A stretch of 64,000 bases of DNA from Chromobacterium sp. ATCC 53434 (GCF_002848345.1 NZ_CP025429.1:1054001-1118000); one strand, 5' to 3'; shown: positions 30,704-38,526, counted from the first letter of the stretch. The notes: generated from the sequence alone by a model not told the origin. Numbers and translations: made by a program.

Positions 30704-31093
30704 GACGTCCTCCTCCTTTTATTGTCGGGTGCGTGCGCGTGTGACGACGCTGCATACACGATACGAGTGCGGGGACGGGCGATCTAATCGTATTTTTTGA
30801 TGCGGCGAATTCGTTCAGGCTATGGTTCGTGGTAAAAATTTATTGATATCAATGATTTAAATTGGAATTTTTGCTCGAAAAAATTGTGGAATATTCAAAT
30901 GGCCGGTGCTGGCGCTATTCAATCGAGGCGGCCCTGTCGCGCTGCAACATGATGACGTTGGGAAGGCTGGGGGCAGGGGGCGTGTTGCGCGAAAACCCGC
31001 TGCTGGCAAGGTTTTGCGGGCGGTTCGGGCGCGGGGAAAGGGCGGTGGATTTTATCGACGCCGGCGCGTTTGGGCGCCGGAGCGGCCATGGCC
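30704..31093. other. Promoter region of yjcH-actP-acs, no gene
   Basis: This 390-bp gap has an AT-rich part (about 30780-30900) likely holding the acetate operon promoter. A GC-rich part contains a hairpin with CCGGCGC (31061-31067) and GCGCCGG (31074-31080), which may end the minus-strand 31094-31297 gene. I see no protein-coding gene in it. Confidence 0.5.
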
Positions 31094-31297
31094 TCAGGCC
31101 GGTTTGTCCGTCTTGGGCTGAAAGCGCATGCAGGGCTGGCCGGACGCCCCCAGCATGTCCAGGCAGGGCGCGCGCTTGCTGGAAAAACCCATCGCCCGGC
31201 AGCCGTAGGGGAAGCTCGGGTCGTAGGTGACGAAGTAGTGCCGGCAGCGCCGGCACAACGGCGCGGCGCGCGGCGGGGGCAAGGCTTTGGGCATCAT
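31094..31297 (-). CDS. Small Cys-containing conserved protein
   Basis: This 67-residue cytosolic protein has the arrangement C-x2-C-x-HYFVTYDPSFPYGCRAMGF followed by ASGQPCMRFQPK. This is a known small family often mislabelled in databases as uracil-DNA glycosylase. Four Cys and one His suggest a small metal or Fe-S site. The MITE-like element ends 31 bp upstream of its ATG, so its native promoter may have been displaced or supplied by the element. Confidence 0.72.
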   Translation of the reverse strand: MMPKALPPPRAAPLCRRCRHYFVTYDPSFPYGCRAMGFSSKRAPCLDMLGASGQPCMRFQPKTDKPA

Positions 31298-31328
31298 CGC
31301 ATCGAAAACGGAAACTCCCGCCAGCTTA

Positions 31329-31595
31329 GAGCCTGTTTACGATCTTTTTGCGGCATCGGCGGTTTTCTGCCGGATGCAGGGCGCGGAAAACGGCCCGCCG
31401 CAGTGTCGTTCACTGCCAGGGACGTTTGACAAAGCCATGCGCCGGCAAAACACCGCCCCGAAGGGCAGCCCAGCCAGCAGGCCATCTGCCGCGTTGTCAG
31501 GCTAGGCCTTGGAATCACCAAGGCCTACGCCCTCCGCCTTGCATCTGACCTGCTGGCTGGCCTGCGCTGCTCGGAAAAAGATCGTAAACAGGCTC
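31329..31595. mobile_element. 267-bp MITE-like element with perfect terminal inverted repeats
   Basis: GAGCCTGTTTACGATCTTTTT at the left end and its exact reverse complement at the right end (31575-31595) are 21-bp perfect inverted repeats. They are flanked by a TTA target duplication (31326-31328 and 31596-31598). The interior has no transposase frame. It contains a perfect 10-bp hairpin TAGGCCTTGG-AATCA-CCAAGGCCTA (31503-31527). The ends and the 3-bp duplication suggest a non-autonomous derivative of an IS5-type element (family by inference). A 24-base relic of the same end occurs at 46221. Confidence 0.82.
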
Positions 31596-31634
31596 TTAGC
31601 AGCCGGCGGGAGACCAGTGGAGGGAAATGCCGGC

Positions 31635-32081
31635 TCAGGCGGCGGCGGTCGCCGGCGCCAGGAACAGCGCCTGTTCGGCCTGCCGGCGTTTCAGCAGGCC
31701 CGGCAGAACCTGGCCGCCGGCCTTGTCCCACAGCGGAAACTGGCCGGCGGCGCCGCGGTAGTCGCCGGCGTTCAGCAGGCGCAGCAGCGTCGAGTTTTGC
31801 AGATTGCCGAGGCCGAGGTTGTAGCTGAAGCTGACCAGCGCGTCGAACTGGTTCTGGTTGAGCGGCGATGTTGCCAGCCTGGAGACGCCCTGCTCGAAGC
31901 GGGCCAGGTCCTGGCGCAGCAGCTGATCCGCTTGCTGCTGGTCTATGGCCAGGCCGCCATGCACGTTGGCGCCGGTGTGGCCGTAGCCTATGGTCCAGAC
32001 GCCGACGGCGTCCTGATAGGCGACAAGGCGCAGGCCTTCGAATTGCTGGATCAGATTAATGCCGTTCTGGCTGGTTTGCAT
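31635..32081 (-). CDS. Orphan phage-type lysozyme (GH24)
   Basis: This 148-residue T4-type lysozyme has the catalytic triad spaced exactly as in T4 lysozyme: E15 (QQFEG), D24 (AYQD) and T30 (VWTIGYGHTG). It has no signal peptide and no signal-anchor helix. GGAG lies 5 nt before the ATG at 32081. No holin, spanin or other phage gene is nearby, so it is either a domesticated lysis gene or the remnant of a lost prophage. The MITE-like element lies just downstream. Confidence 0.88.
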   Translation of the reverse strand: MQTSQNGINLIQQFEGLRLVAYQDAVGVWTIGYGHTGANVHGGLAIDQQQADQLLRQDLARFEQGVSRLATSPLNQNQFDALVSFSYNLGLGNLQNSTLLRLLNAGDYRGAAGQFPLWDKAGGQVLPGLLKRRQAEQALFLAPATAAA

Positions 32082-32401
32082 GGGGGCTCCTGTGGGGGAT
32101 GGGGCCGCCGCCGGACGGCGGCGTGGCATGGGAGGGCGCGGGGCCTGTTATTTGGTGCAGTTTTGATTGCCGCTTCGGACGATAGCGTTTGACTTTGGTA
32201 TTTTTATCGCAGCATGGCGGCGTGAGCGCAGGTGTTCGCCAGTTTATTGGCGAATCGCGGAGTTTGTTTACTAATGCGAAATAATAAATTTGTTGAAGCG
32301 GGCTATTTCAAGCAAGGAAAACCGCTTACAGTCAGCGTACCCGGTTGCGCCCGCAAGGCGCGGCCGGACGATTCCCGAACACCGTTTACCAGGGGCCGCC
32401 C
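32082..32401. promoter_or_regulatory. Divergent promoter region of lysozyme and cytochrome b561
   Basis: This 320-bp region between divergent genes includes the perfect palindrome TTCGCCA-GTTTAT-TGGCGAA (32235-32254), a candidate operator or hairpin. A GC-rich hairpin (GCCGCCG...CGGCGGC, about 32104-32124) lies on the lysozyme side, and an AT-rich stretch near 32275-32300. No gene is seen. Confidence 0.45.
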
Positions 32402-32944
32402 ATGCCGCAAACGCGTTACACCGCCACCGCCATCTTCCTGCACTGGTTGATGGCCATCGCGCTCGTCTGTCTGTTCAGCGTCGGCTTCTACATGCACGGC
32501 ATGTCGCTGTCGCCGCTGAAGTTGAAAATCTATTCCTGGCACAAGTGGTCGGGCGTCACGGTGTTTCTGCTGGTGTGGCTGCGGCTGGTCTGGCGCTTCG
32601 GCCACCGGCCGCCGGCGCTGCCGGCCGGCATGGGCGCCCTGGTGCGGGCGCTGGCCCACGCCGGCCACGCGATGCTGTATCTGCTGATGATCGCCATTCC
32701 GCTGTCGGGCTGGTTGATGAGCTCGGCCAAGGGCGTGCAGACCGTGTACTTCGGCGTGCTGTCGCTGCCGGACCTGATCGCGCCGAATCCCGAGCTGGGC
32801 CACCGGCTGGCCTCGCTGCACTCTGCGTTGAACTACCTGCTGGCCGCGGTGGTGCTGGGCCATGTGGCCGCCGCGCTGAAACATCATCTGATAGACCGAG
32901 ACGACGTGCTGACCCGCATGCTGCCCTGGCGCGTCCGTTCCTGA
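32402..32944 (+). CDS. Cytochrome b561
   Basis: This 180-residue inner-membrane diheme cytochrome b561 (YodB/CybB type) has four helices. His ligands are visible in AIFLHWLMA, YSWHKWSG, HAGHAMLYLL and LHSALNYLLAAVVLGHVAA. It transfers electrons between quinol and periplasmic partners and commonly precedes YceI proteins, as here (26-nt gap). The longer in-frame start at 32345 lacks homologous sequence; MPQTRYTATAIFLHW is the family start. Confidence 0.9.
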   Translation: MPQTRYTATAIFLHWLMAIALVCLFSVGFYMHGMSLSPLKLKIYSWHKWSGVTVFLLVWLRLVWRFGHRPPALPAGMGALVRALAHAGHAMLYLLMIAIPLSGWLMSSAKGVQTVYFGVLSLPDLIAPNPELGHRLASLHSALNYLLAAVVLGHVAAALKHHLIDRDDVLTRMLPWRVRS

Positions 32945-32970
32945 ACCCCATTCCTTCGGAGAGACGAACA

Positions 32971-33537
32971 ATGAATATCAAACGCACCGCGCCGCTGTTG
33001 CTGGCCGTCGCCCTGGCCGCGCCGCTGACGGCCCAGGCCGTCGAATACACGACGATCCAGCAGGACAAGAGCAATATCGCCTTCGGCTACAAGCAGATGG
33101 GCGTCGGCATGCAGGGCCATTTCAAGAAGTTTTCCGCCCAGCTGAATTTCGACCCGGCCAAGCCGGCCGCCGCCAAGGCGCAGCTGGACGTCAACCTGGC
33201 CAGCATCGATACCGGTTCGGCCGAGGCCAACGAGCAGGTGGCCGACAAGGACTGGTTCAATACCAAGCAGTATCCGAATGCCCGTTTCGTATCCAGCGCG
33301 ATCAAGCCCTTGGGCGGCAACCGCTTCCAGGTGGACGGCAAGCTGACGATCAAGGGCCGCACCCAGACGGTCGGCACCGTGGCCACGATGACGCCGCAAG
33401 GCGCGCAGGCCGCCTTCGACGGCGCCTTCACGATCAAGCGCGCCGATTTCGCCATCGGCGAGGGCGACTGGAAGGATTTCGGCACCGTGGCCAATGAAAT
33501 CCAGATCAAGTTCCATCTGCTGGCGCGCGCCAAATAA
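32971..33537 (+). CDS. YceI family periplasmic protein (first copy)
   Basis: This 188-residue exported lipocalin-like protein has a signal peptide ending TAQA-VEYTT. The YceI beta-barrel pattern is DKSNIAFGYKQMGVGMQGHFKKFSAQLNFDP...WFNTKQYPNARFVSSAIKPLGGNRFQVDGKLTIKGRTQTV. YceI proteins bind polyisoprenoid lipids. GGAGAGACGAAC precedes the ATG. It is in an operon with cytochrome b561 and a second YceI gene, suggesting a quinone-related function. Confidence 0.9.
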   Translation: MNIKRTAPLLLAVALAAPLTAQAVEYTTIQQDKSNIAFGYKQMGVGMQGHFKKFSAQLNFDPAKPAAAKAQLDVNLASIDTGSAEANEQVADKDWFNTKQYPNARFVSSAIKPLGGNRFQVDGKLTIKGRTQTVGTVATMTPQGAQAAFDGAFTIKRADFAIGEGDWKDFGTVANEIQIKFHLLARAK

Positions 33538-33568
33538 GCGCTGCCGCGTTCAACCAAGGAAAGAAGCC

Positions 33569-34147
33569 ATGAACAAACTGACCCGCCTCACCCTGGCCGC
33601 CGTGGCCGTCGCCGGTTTCAGCAGCGCCGCGCTGGCCAAGCCGGAAACCTATGTGATCGACGGCACCCACACCTTCCCGCGCTTCTCGTACAGCCACCTG
33701 GGCTTCTCCACCCAGCTGAGCCGCTTCGACAAGACCAGCGGCAAGATCGTGCTGGACAAGGAGGCCAAGACCGGCTCGGTCGACGTGACCATAGACATGA
33801 AGTCGGTCGATACCGGCTACCCGGTGTTCAACGGCCACATCCAGGGCGCGGACTTCTTCGACACCGCCAAGTACCCGACCGCCACCTTCAAGTCGACCAA
33901 GGTGCTGTTCGACGGCGACAAGCCGACCGCGGTCGAGGGCAATCTGACGATCAAGGGCGTGACCAAGCCGGTGACGCTGACGCTGTCCAGCTTCCTGCAG
34001 CAGCCGCATCCGATGCTGAAGAAAGACGCCATCGGCGCCAACGCCAGCACCAAGATCAAGCGCACCGAATTCAACGCCGGCAAGTACGCGCCGTATGTCG
34101 GCGACGATGTCACCATCGACATCGCCGTGGAAGCCATCCACGAATAA
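33569..34147 (+). CDS. YceI family periplasmic protein (second copy)
   Basis: This 192-residue exported YceI protein is diverged from its neighbour. The signal peptide ends AALA-KPETY, followed by YVIDGTHTFPRFSYSHLGFSTQLSRFDKTSGKIVLD and ADFFDTAKYPTATFKSTKV. It is the closer of the two to classical YceI. AAGGAAAG lies before the ATG at 33569. It is the last gene of the operon, ending at a strong terminator. Confidence 0.92.
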   Translation: MNKLTRLTLAAVAVAGFSSAALAKPETYVIDGTHTFPRFSYSHLGFSTQLSRFDKTSGKIVLDKEAKTGSVDVTIDMKSVDTGYPVFNGHIQGADFFDTAKYPTATFKSTKVLFDGDKPTAVEGNLTIKGVTKPVTLTLSSFLQQPHPMLKKDAIGANASTKIKRTEFNAGKYAPYVGDDVTIDIAVEAIHE

Positions 34148-34164
34148 GCCGCGCTTTCGCGTTG

Positions 34165-34197
34165 AAAGCCGCCGCCCGAATGGACGGCGGCTTTTTT
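34165..34197 (+). terminator. Terminator of the b561-YceI operon
   Basis: AAAGCCGCCG pairs with CGGCGGCTTT and is followed by a T-run. Confidence 0.85.
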
Positions 34198-34334
34198 GCG
34201 TCCGGCGCAATGGCTTGCCAGCGCGCGAATGTGTATGCGATGTAAATTGAATATTAATTTTTAAGTAATTAACCATAGTGCAAGAAAACTGATCCAGCCT
34301 TTGCCGCTTCCTTCACCCATCACAAGGATGCCCG

Positions 34335-35864
34335 ATGAAAGCCTGGCGTTTTCTGCTGTGCGCGGCGCTGCTGCCCGCCGCCTCCCATGCCGCCTATCCC
34401 GACGATCTGAAACTTTCCACCTGGAACGCGATGCTGCTGCCGCAGGCCTTGTATCCGAATTACGGCCAGATGCGCCGCGTCGAGCTGATGGCGGCCTCAT
34501 CGGTCGCGCAGCGTCAGGACGTGATGGTGTTCCAGGAGCTGCAGGACAACGCGGCGTCGGAACATCTGCTGGCGCTGTTGAAGCCGCGCTTTCCGTACCA
34601 GACGCCGGTGATAGGCCGCACGCAGCAGGGCTGGGACGGCACCGAGGGCTGGAACGGCATGAAGCCCGAGGACGGCGGCGTCGCCATCGTCAGCCGCTGG
34701 CCCATCGTCGAGCGGCGCCAGTATCTGTTCCAGACGCCCGGCTGCAGCTGGGACGGCCAGGCGCTCAAGGGCTTCGCCTACGCCAGGATCGCCGCCAACG
34801 GCGGCTTCTACCACGTGATCGCCACCCATTTGCAGTCAGAGGACAGCGGTTGCGCCAGTCATGCCGACATCGCGGTGCGCCAGGCGCAGCTGCGCGAGAT
34901 GTCGGCCTGGATCCGCTCGCGCCAGCTGCCGGCGGACGAGCCGGTGATCGTCGCCGGTGACATGAACATCGACCGCAACAAGACCGCCGAGTACCGCGCG
35001 CTGCTGGACATCCTCGGCGCGAACGAGCCCCGCTACGCCGGGGCGCAGTACAGCTTCGACACCGCCGCCAACGGCATCGCGCTGGAGCGCTACGGCGCGC
35101 GCAGCGGCGACGCGCCGGAGTATCTGGACTACATCCTGACGCTGAAGGGCCATCGCCAGCCGGCGATGTGGCACAACCAGGCGCTGGACGCGCCGGCGCC
35201 GCAATGGACGGTCCAGTCGGCGGTGGCCAGGCAGACCTACGCCTACGCCGATTTCAGCGATCACTACCCGGTGCAGGCCTTCGCCTGGGCCGACGCCTCG
35301 ACGCCGACCCGCTCGCTGACGGCGCCGGCCGGCAGCTATCGCGGCCTGACGCTGCAGAATGTCGGCAACGGCCGCTATGTCCAGGCGGCGGACGCCAATG
35401 ACGGCTGGCTGAAGACCGACGCGGTTGCGCCCGGCGTCCGTAGCCGTTTCAATCTGTCCAATAATTTCGCCATGCGGGACAACGGCTGCGTCCGCTCCGG
35501 CGAATACGTGCGCCTGGAGCGGGCCGACCGGCCCGGCTGGTTCTGGACCTGGTGGGGGACGGTCGGCGGCAACCAGTACGCCTACTACACCGCCCAGGGG
35601 CCGTTGAACCGTTCGCCGGAGCTGCGCCTGGTCAACCATAGCCGGCCGGACGGCTGCCTGCAGGACGGCGATGTGGTGTCGTTCAAGGATTGGGCGCGCG
35701 CCGCCGACTATTACCTGACCGCCTGGAGCGGCGGCGGTCATGCCGATCAGCTGTATCTGTGGCAGCCGGCCGTAGGCGACGGCGAGCGTTTCCGGGTGCG
35801 GATGGGCGCGGCGCCGCAATACCAGGATTGGTCGTCGCAGCTGGTGTACGCCAAGCGGCGCTAG
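34335..35864 (+). CDS. Secreted sphingomyelinase-like phosphodiesterase
   Basis: This 509-residue exported enzyme is of the endonuclease/exonuclease/phosphatase fold, bacterial neutral sphingomyelinase group. The signal peptide ends SHA-AYPDD. Metal and catalytic residues are N31 (LSTWNAML), E68 (VFQELQD), the GDMNID Asp/Asn pair and the SDHYPV His. A C-terminal domain of about 170 residues (from about 335, beginning SYRGLTLQNVGNGRYVQAAD) looks like a beta-rich ligand- or membrane-binding module. It probably hydrolyses sphingomyelin or a related phospholipid; substrate not proven. It is monocistronic, with a terminator 130 bp downstream. Confidence 0.85.
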   Translation: MKAWRFLLCAALLPAASHAAYPDDLKLSTWNAMLLPQALYPNYGQMRRVELMAASSVAQRQDVMVFQELQDNAASEHLLALLKPRFPYQTPVIGRTQQGWDGTEGWNGMKPEDGGVAIVSRWPIVERRQYLFQTPGCSWDGQALKGFAYARIAANGGFYHVIATHLQSEDSGCASHADIAVRQAQLREMSAWIRSRQLPADEPVIVAGDMNIDRNKTAEYRALLDILGANEPRYAGAQYSFDTAANGIALERYGARSGDAPEYLDYILTLKGHRQPAMWHNQALDAPAPQWTVQSAVARQTYAYADFSDHYPVQAFAWADASTPTRSLTAPAGSYRGLTLQNVGNGRYVQAADANDGWLKTDAVAPGVRSRFNLSNNFAMRDNGCVRSGEYVRLERADRPGWFWTWWGTVGGNQYAYYTAQGPLNRSPELRLVNHSRPDGCLQDGDVVSFKDWARAADYYLTAWSGGGHADQLYLWQPAVGDGERFRVRMGAAPQYQDWSSQLVYAKRR

Positions 35865-35997
35865 CCGGCGGTGCCGAAATGGATCAAGCGGCCTGATATT
35901 TGGAACAGGTCGGGCCGGCTTGTCTGGCGATAACGGTTGGAAGGAGGGCCGGCTGCCGATTAGACTGGCCGGCAAATTCCTAAACGTCATAATCATG

Positions 35998-36024
35998 GCC
36001 GGTCCGCCGCGGGCTGGCTTTTTT
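35998..36024 (+). terminator. Terminator after the sphingomyelinase-like gene
   Basis: A 9-bp stem GCCGGTCCG/CGGGCTGGC (two G-T pairs) with a CCG loop is followed by six Ts. It insulates the next cluster from upstream transcription. Confidence 0.75.
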
Positions 36025-36058
36025 ATGCCTCAATGAAATTTATATTAAATAAAATCGT

Positions 36059-37138
36059 ATGAATTTTGAATCCAATGTAATTTTTTGCGATGCGGACGAC
36101 GCTGAGGCGGCACAGAGGCGGGACCAGGCGCGGCCGCGGCCGGCCACCGTCGCCGATGCGGCCGGCCTGGCCCGGCTGTTCCAGCTGACCTATGGCGATA
36201 CCAGCCATCCCTGCCAGCAGGAAAGCTTCATCCGCGACGGCATCGCCTCCGGTCTGCAGCACTGGCAGCTGCTGGAATGGGACGGCGGCGTCGGCGCCTG
36301 CGCCTGTCTGGCGCTCTATCCGTGGAACCGTTCGCGCGAGATGTGCTTCGGCGCCGTGCATCCGGCCTTGCAGCAGATGGGCATCGTGTCCGCCCTGTGC
36401 CGGCGGTGCCTGGACAGCCTGCCGCCGCAGCCGGAGGAACTGGGTTTCTGCACGCCGCGCCAGCCGGCCGCGCTGCGCGCGATGCGCAAATTCCTGAACA
36501 CGGTGCTGCTTGGCCACGACGGCGGTCCCAACACGGTGGACGGCATACGCGAACACCATCTGCTGGGCATGCACCCGCCGTTTGCCCAGCCTTTCCCGCA
36601 TGCCGCGCCCGAGGCGCCGGCCATCCTGGCGTCGGCCTTCGTCCGCGAACGGCTGTACGCGCCGCTGGGCCTGTCGATGCGGTCCGGCGCCTATCCGGCG
36701 ACCTGTTTCACCGGTTCCGAGCGCGGCGAGCGCGACGGGGCCTTTCTGTTCGGGCGCGACGACGCGGTCCAGGCGGTGTTCATCGGCGGCTATCTGGGCG
36801 AGCCGGGCGCCGAGGCGGCCGAGCTGGAGCGCTTTCTGGCGAGCCGGGACGATGCGCGCTATGTCTGCGCCCGGGTGTTGGCCGACAAGACCGGCCTGAT
36901 CGCGCACATGCTGCGGCTGGGTTTCGAGATCACCGCCTATTTGCCGGCCTGGCATTGGGAGAACGGTTTGCGCTGCGATTGCCTGCTGTTGGCCTGGAAC
37001 GATTTCGACGTCCGGCCGCGGATACACGGCTTCGCCGACGAAGTGGAGGAGTTGGACCGGGCCTGGGCGGAATTGGCCGCGGCCTTGCTGCGGGACGAAA
37101 CGGCGCGCGCGCCGTCGCCCGCCGACGCAAATATCTGA
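36059..37138 (+). CDS. GNAT-like protein at the head of the peptide-cluster region
   Basis: This 359-residue soluble protein has an N-terminal GNAT-like half (PATVADAAGLARLFQLTYGDTSHPCQQESFIRDGIASGLQHWQLLEWDGGVGACACLALYPW...VHPALQQMGIVSALCRRCLD, about residues 28-125). A second alpha-beta half contains HMLRLGFEITAYLPAWHWENG, again acetyltransferase-like. I take it as a double-GNAT-type acyl transfer protein of unknown substrate. The ATG has no Shine-Dalgarno, and a -10-like TATATT lies 13 bases upstream (36041-36046), so the message may be leaderless. The desaturase gene follows after 15 nt. Confidence 0.6.
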   Translation: MNFESNVIFCDADDAEAAQRRDQARPRPATVADAAGLARLFQLTYGDTSHPCQQESFIRDGIASGLQHWQLLEWDGGVGACACLALYPWNRSREMCFGAVHPALQQMGIVSALCRRCLDSLPPQPEELGFCTPRQPAALRAMRKFLNTVLLGHDGGPNTVDGIREHHLLGMHPPFAQPFPHAAPEAPAILASAFVRERLYAPLGLSMRSGAYPATCFTGSERGERDGAFLFGRDDAVQAVFIGGYLGEPGAEAAELERFLASRDDARYVCARVLADKTGLIAHMLRLGFEITAYLPAWHWENGLRCDCLLLAWNDFDVRPRIHGFADEVEELDRAWAELAAALLRDETARAPSPADANI

Positions 37139-37153
37139 AAACGGGAGAAATCG

Positions 37154-38155
37154 ATGCAGAAGGAACAATGGCTGGCGGTGCGCCAGCAGTATCCTAACGG
37201 CCGCAAGGGCCCCTGGACCGTGCTGCTGTGGCTGGCCGACATCGCCGTCATCGGCGGGGCCTGGGCGGCGTGGAACGCCGAGGCGCTGGCGCTGAGGCTG
37301 ATCGCGCTGCCGTTGGCGGCGCTGGCGCTGATGCAGTTGTATCTGATCATGCACGAGGCCTGTCACGGCGTGGTGTCGCAGAATCGTTTCGTCAACGACT
37401 TGGTCGGCCACGTCTGTTCCTGGTTCATCGGCCTGCCTTATCTGGTGAGGCGGCAAAACCACCTGGCCCACCACGCCTGGACGGGCCACCCGGTCAACGA
37501 CACCGAAACCCGAGCGATGATCGCCCGCTTCTCGGTGATGACGGAGAAGGAGGAGAAAAGGCTGGAGTGGATGTGGAAGCTGTGGATTCCGATGATCGCC
37601 TTGAACCATTTCCGCATCCACTGGGTGGGGCCGTTCCGCGCCCGCCACGTGCCCGGCAACCGGGTGCGGCTGCAACGCTTCTTCAACTGCCTGTACGCGG
37701 CCGGCTACGCGGCGCTGATCGCCGCCGCCGTCCATTACCGGATGCTGGGCATGCTGGCCGGCTTCTGCCTGCCGATCTGGCTGTTCCTGCTGACCATGGT
37801 CGAGATGCTGAACCTGCCGCACCACGCCGAGGCGCCCATCCTGTCGGAAGATCATCCGGGACTCCGCTTGTGGGAGCAGGACGCCTACACCCACGATTGC
37901 GCCGCGGTGCCGTTGTGGTCGCGCTTCCTGATCCTCAACTTCAATCTGCACATCGCCCACCACGCCTTCCCGTGGCTGCCGTGGCATCAACTGGCCAAGG
38001 CCGACGCTATGGTGGCGGCGATGCGGCAGGCGCCGCAACCTGAGCGGATCAGCGAGGTGACGTTCGCCTTGCGCAACCGTCGCCGGCCGCTGCTGAGCAT
38101 GATGGGCCACTTCTTCGACAAGCGCGGCCGTTCGCTGGACGCCGCCGGCAACTGA
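37154..38155 (+). CDS. Membrane fatty-acid-desaturase-family diiron enzyme
   Basis: This 333-residue integral membrane protein has three His boxes: HEACH (HX3H, about residue 72), HLAHH (HX2HH, about 102) and HIAHH (HX2HH, about 273), plus LPHHAE. Together these define a non-heme diiron desaturase/hydroxylase. It has about four to five membrane helices. Substrates in this family range from acyl lipids to peptides and amino-acid derivatives, so the target cannot be named. GGGAG precedes the ATG. It shares an operon with the GNAT-like gene upstream and lies 214 bp ahead of the small peptide gene. Confidence 0.85.
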   Translation: MQKEQWLAVRQQYPNGRKGPWTVLLWLADIAVIGGAWAAWNAEALALRLIALPLAALALMQLYLIMHEACHGVVSQNRFVNDLVGHVCSWFIGLPYLVRRQNHLAHHAWTGHPVNDTETRAMIARFSVMTEKEEKRLEWMWKLWIPMIALNHFRIHWVGPFRARHVPGNRVRLQRFFNCLYAAGYAALIAAAVHYRMLGMLAGFCLPIWLFLLTMVEMLNLPHHAEAPILSEDHPGLRLWEQDAYTHDCAAVPLWSRFLILNFNLHIAHHAFPWLPWHQLAKADAMVAAMRQAPQPERISEVTFALRNRRRPLLSMMGHFFDKRGRSLDAAGN

Positions 38156-38289
38156 GCCGGCGCGGCGGCCCGGCGCTTGTCGCCGGGCGCCGCGGCGGCT
38201 GTTTTCGATGGCCGCCCTGGCAGCCTCTCGCCAAAGGTTTTATGAAATTTCCTTTTTAAACAGTCATTTCTGTCAGGTTGCGAGTGTTT

Positions 38290-38318
38290 TTGACCGGGAC
38301 TGTCGAGCATAAGATAGG
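38290..38318 (+). promoter_or_regulatory. Possible promoter of the peptide operon
   Basis: TTGACC (38290-38295) is a good -35. The best -10 candidate at 17-bp spacing, GATAGG (38313-38318), is weak. It sits directly ahead of the attenuator-like hairpin. Low confidence. Confidence 0.25.
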
Positions 38319-38320
38319 AA

Positions 38321-38349
38321 GGCGCCGCACAAGGCGCCGTTTCTTTTTT
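38321..38349 (+). terminator. Terminator-like hairpin just upstream of the small peptide gene
   Basis: GGCGCC (38321-38326) and GGCGCC (38333-38338) pair around GCACAA and are followed by TTTCTTTTTT. The T-run ends 20 bases before the peptide ATG and 7 bases before its AAAGGAG. It could be the end of the desaturase transcript, 165 bp away, or an attenuator in the leader of the peptide operon. Confidence 0.65.
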
Positions 38350-38369
38350 GCGAGCGAAAGGAGTGGCAT

Positions 38370-38450
38370 ATGCAAACCAAAGTGCAAGAAGCGGTTGTGG
38401 TGGTCAAGCCCCGCAACCCGCGCCCGGTTCTGGTACCGGTTCACCTGTAA
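38370..38450 (+). CDS. 26-residue peptide, candidate RiPP precursor
   Basis: This is a 26-codon gene with AAAGGAG 6 nt before ATG, one of the best ribosome sites in the window. The peptide begins MQTKVQEA, has a four-Val run at residues 9-12, then K13-P14-R15. It ends with the Pro/Val-rich tail NPRPVLVPVHL (residues 16-26). It is basic, with no signal peptide and no Cys, Ser or aromatic residue apart from His25; Thr3 is the only hydroxyl. It lies 103 bp before three genes whose products begin with domains resembling RiPP recognition elements. I propose it is the substrate of that enzyme set, analogous in size and position to PqqA. There is no homologue I can recall. Confidence 0.72.
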   Translation: MQTKVQEAVVVVKPRNPRPVLVPVHL

Positions 38451-38505
38451 GCCGGCCTGGCAGGGACCGCCGCGAGGTGGAACGCCCTGACTGAGCCGGG
38501 GCCGC

Positions 38506-38526
38506 GCCGCCGGGATGTCCGGCGGC
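38506..38526 (+). other. Hairpin between the peptide gene and the first oxidase gene
   Basis: GCCGCCGG and CCGGCGGC form a perfect 8-bp stem around GATGT, with no T-run. It lies between the peptide stop and the AGGAGG of the first oxidase gene. Such a stem could stabilise the upstream peptide message and set a high peptide-to-enzyme ratio (inference). Confidence 0.5.

Noticed and set aside
31294..31521. 75-codon minus-strand frame inside the MITE-like element as a transposase remnant
   Set aside because: No DDE or zinc-finger motif or recognisable transposase segment is visible. The frame covers only most of the element and is best read as chance.
38256..38276. ACAGTCATTTCTGTCAG as a CviR box before the peptide operon
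   Set aside because: The site lacks the leading CTG and the CC/GG core positions, so it is not a credible match to CTG-N-CC-N4-GG-N-CAG.
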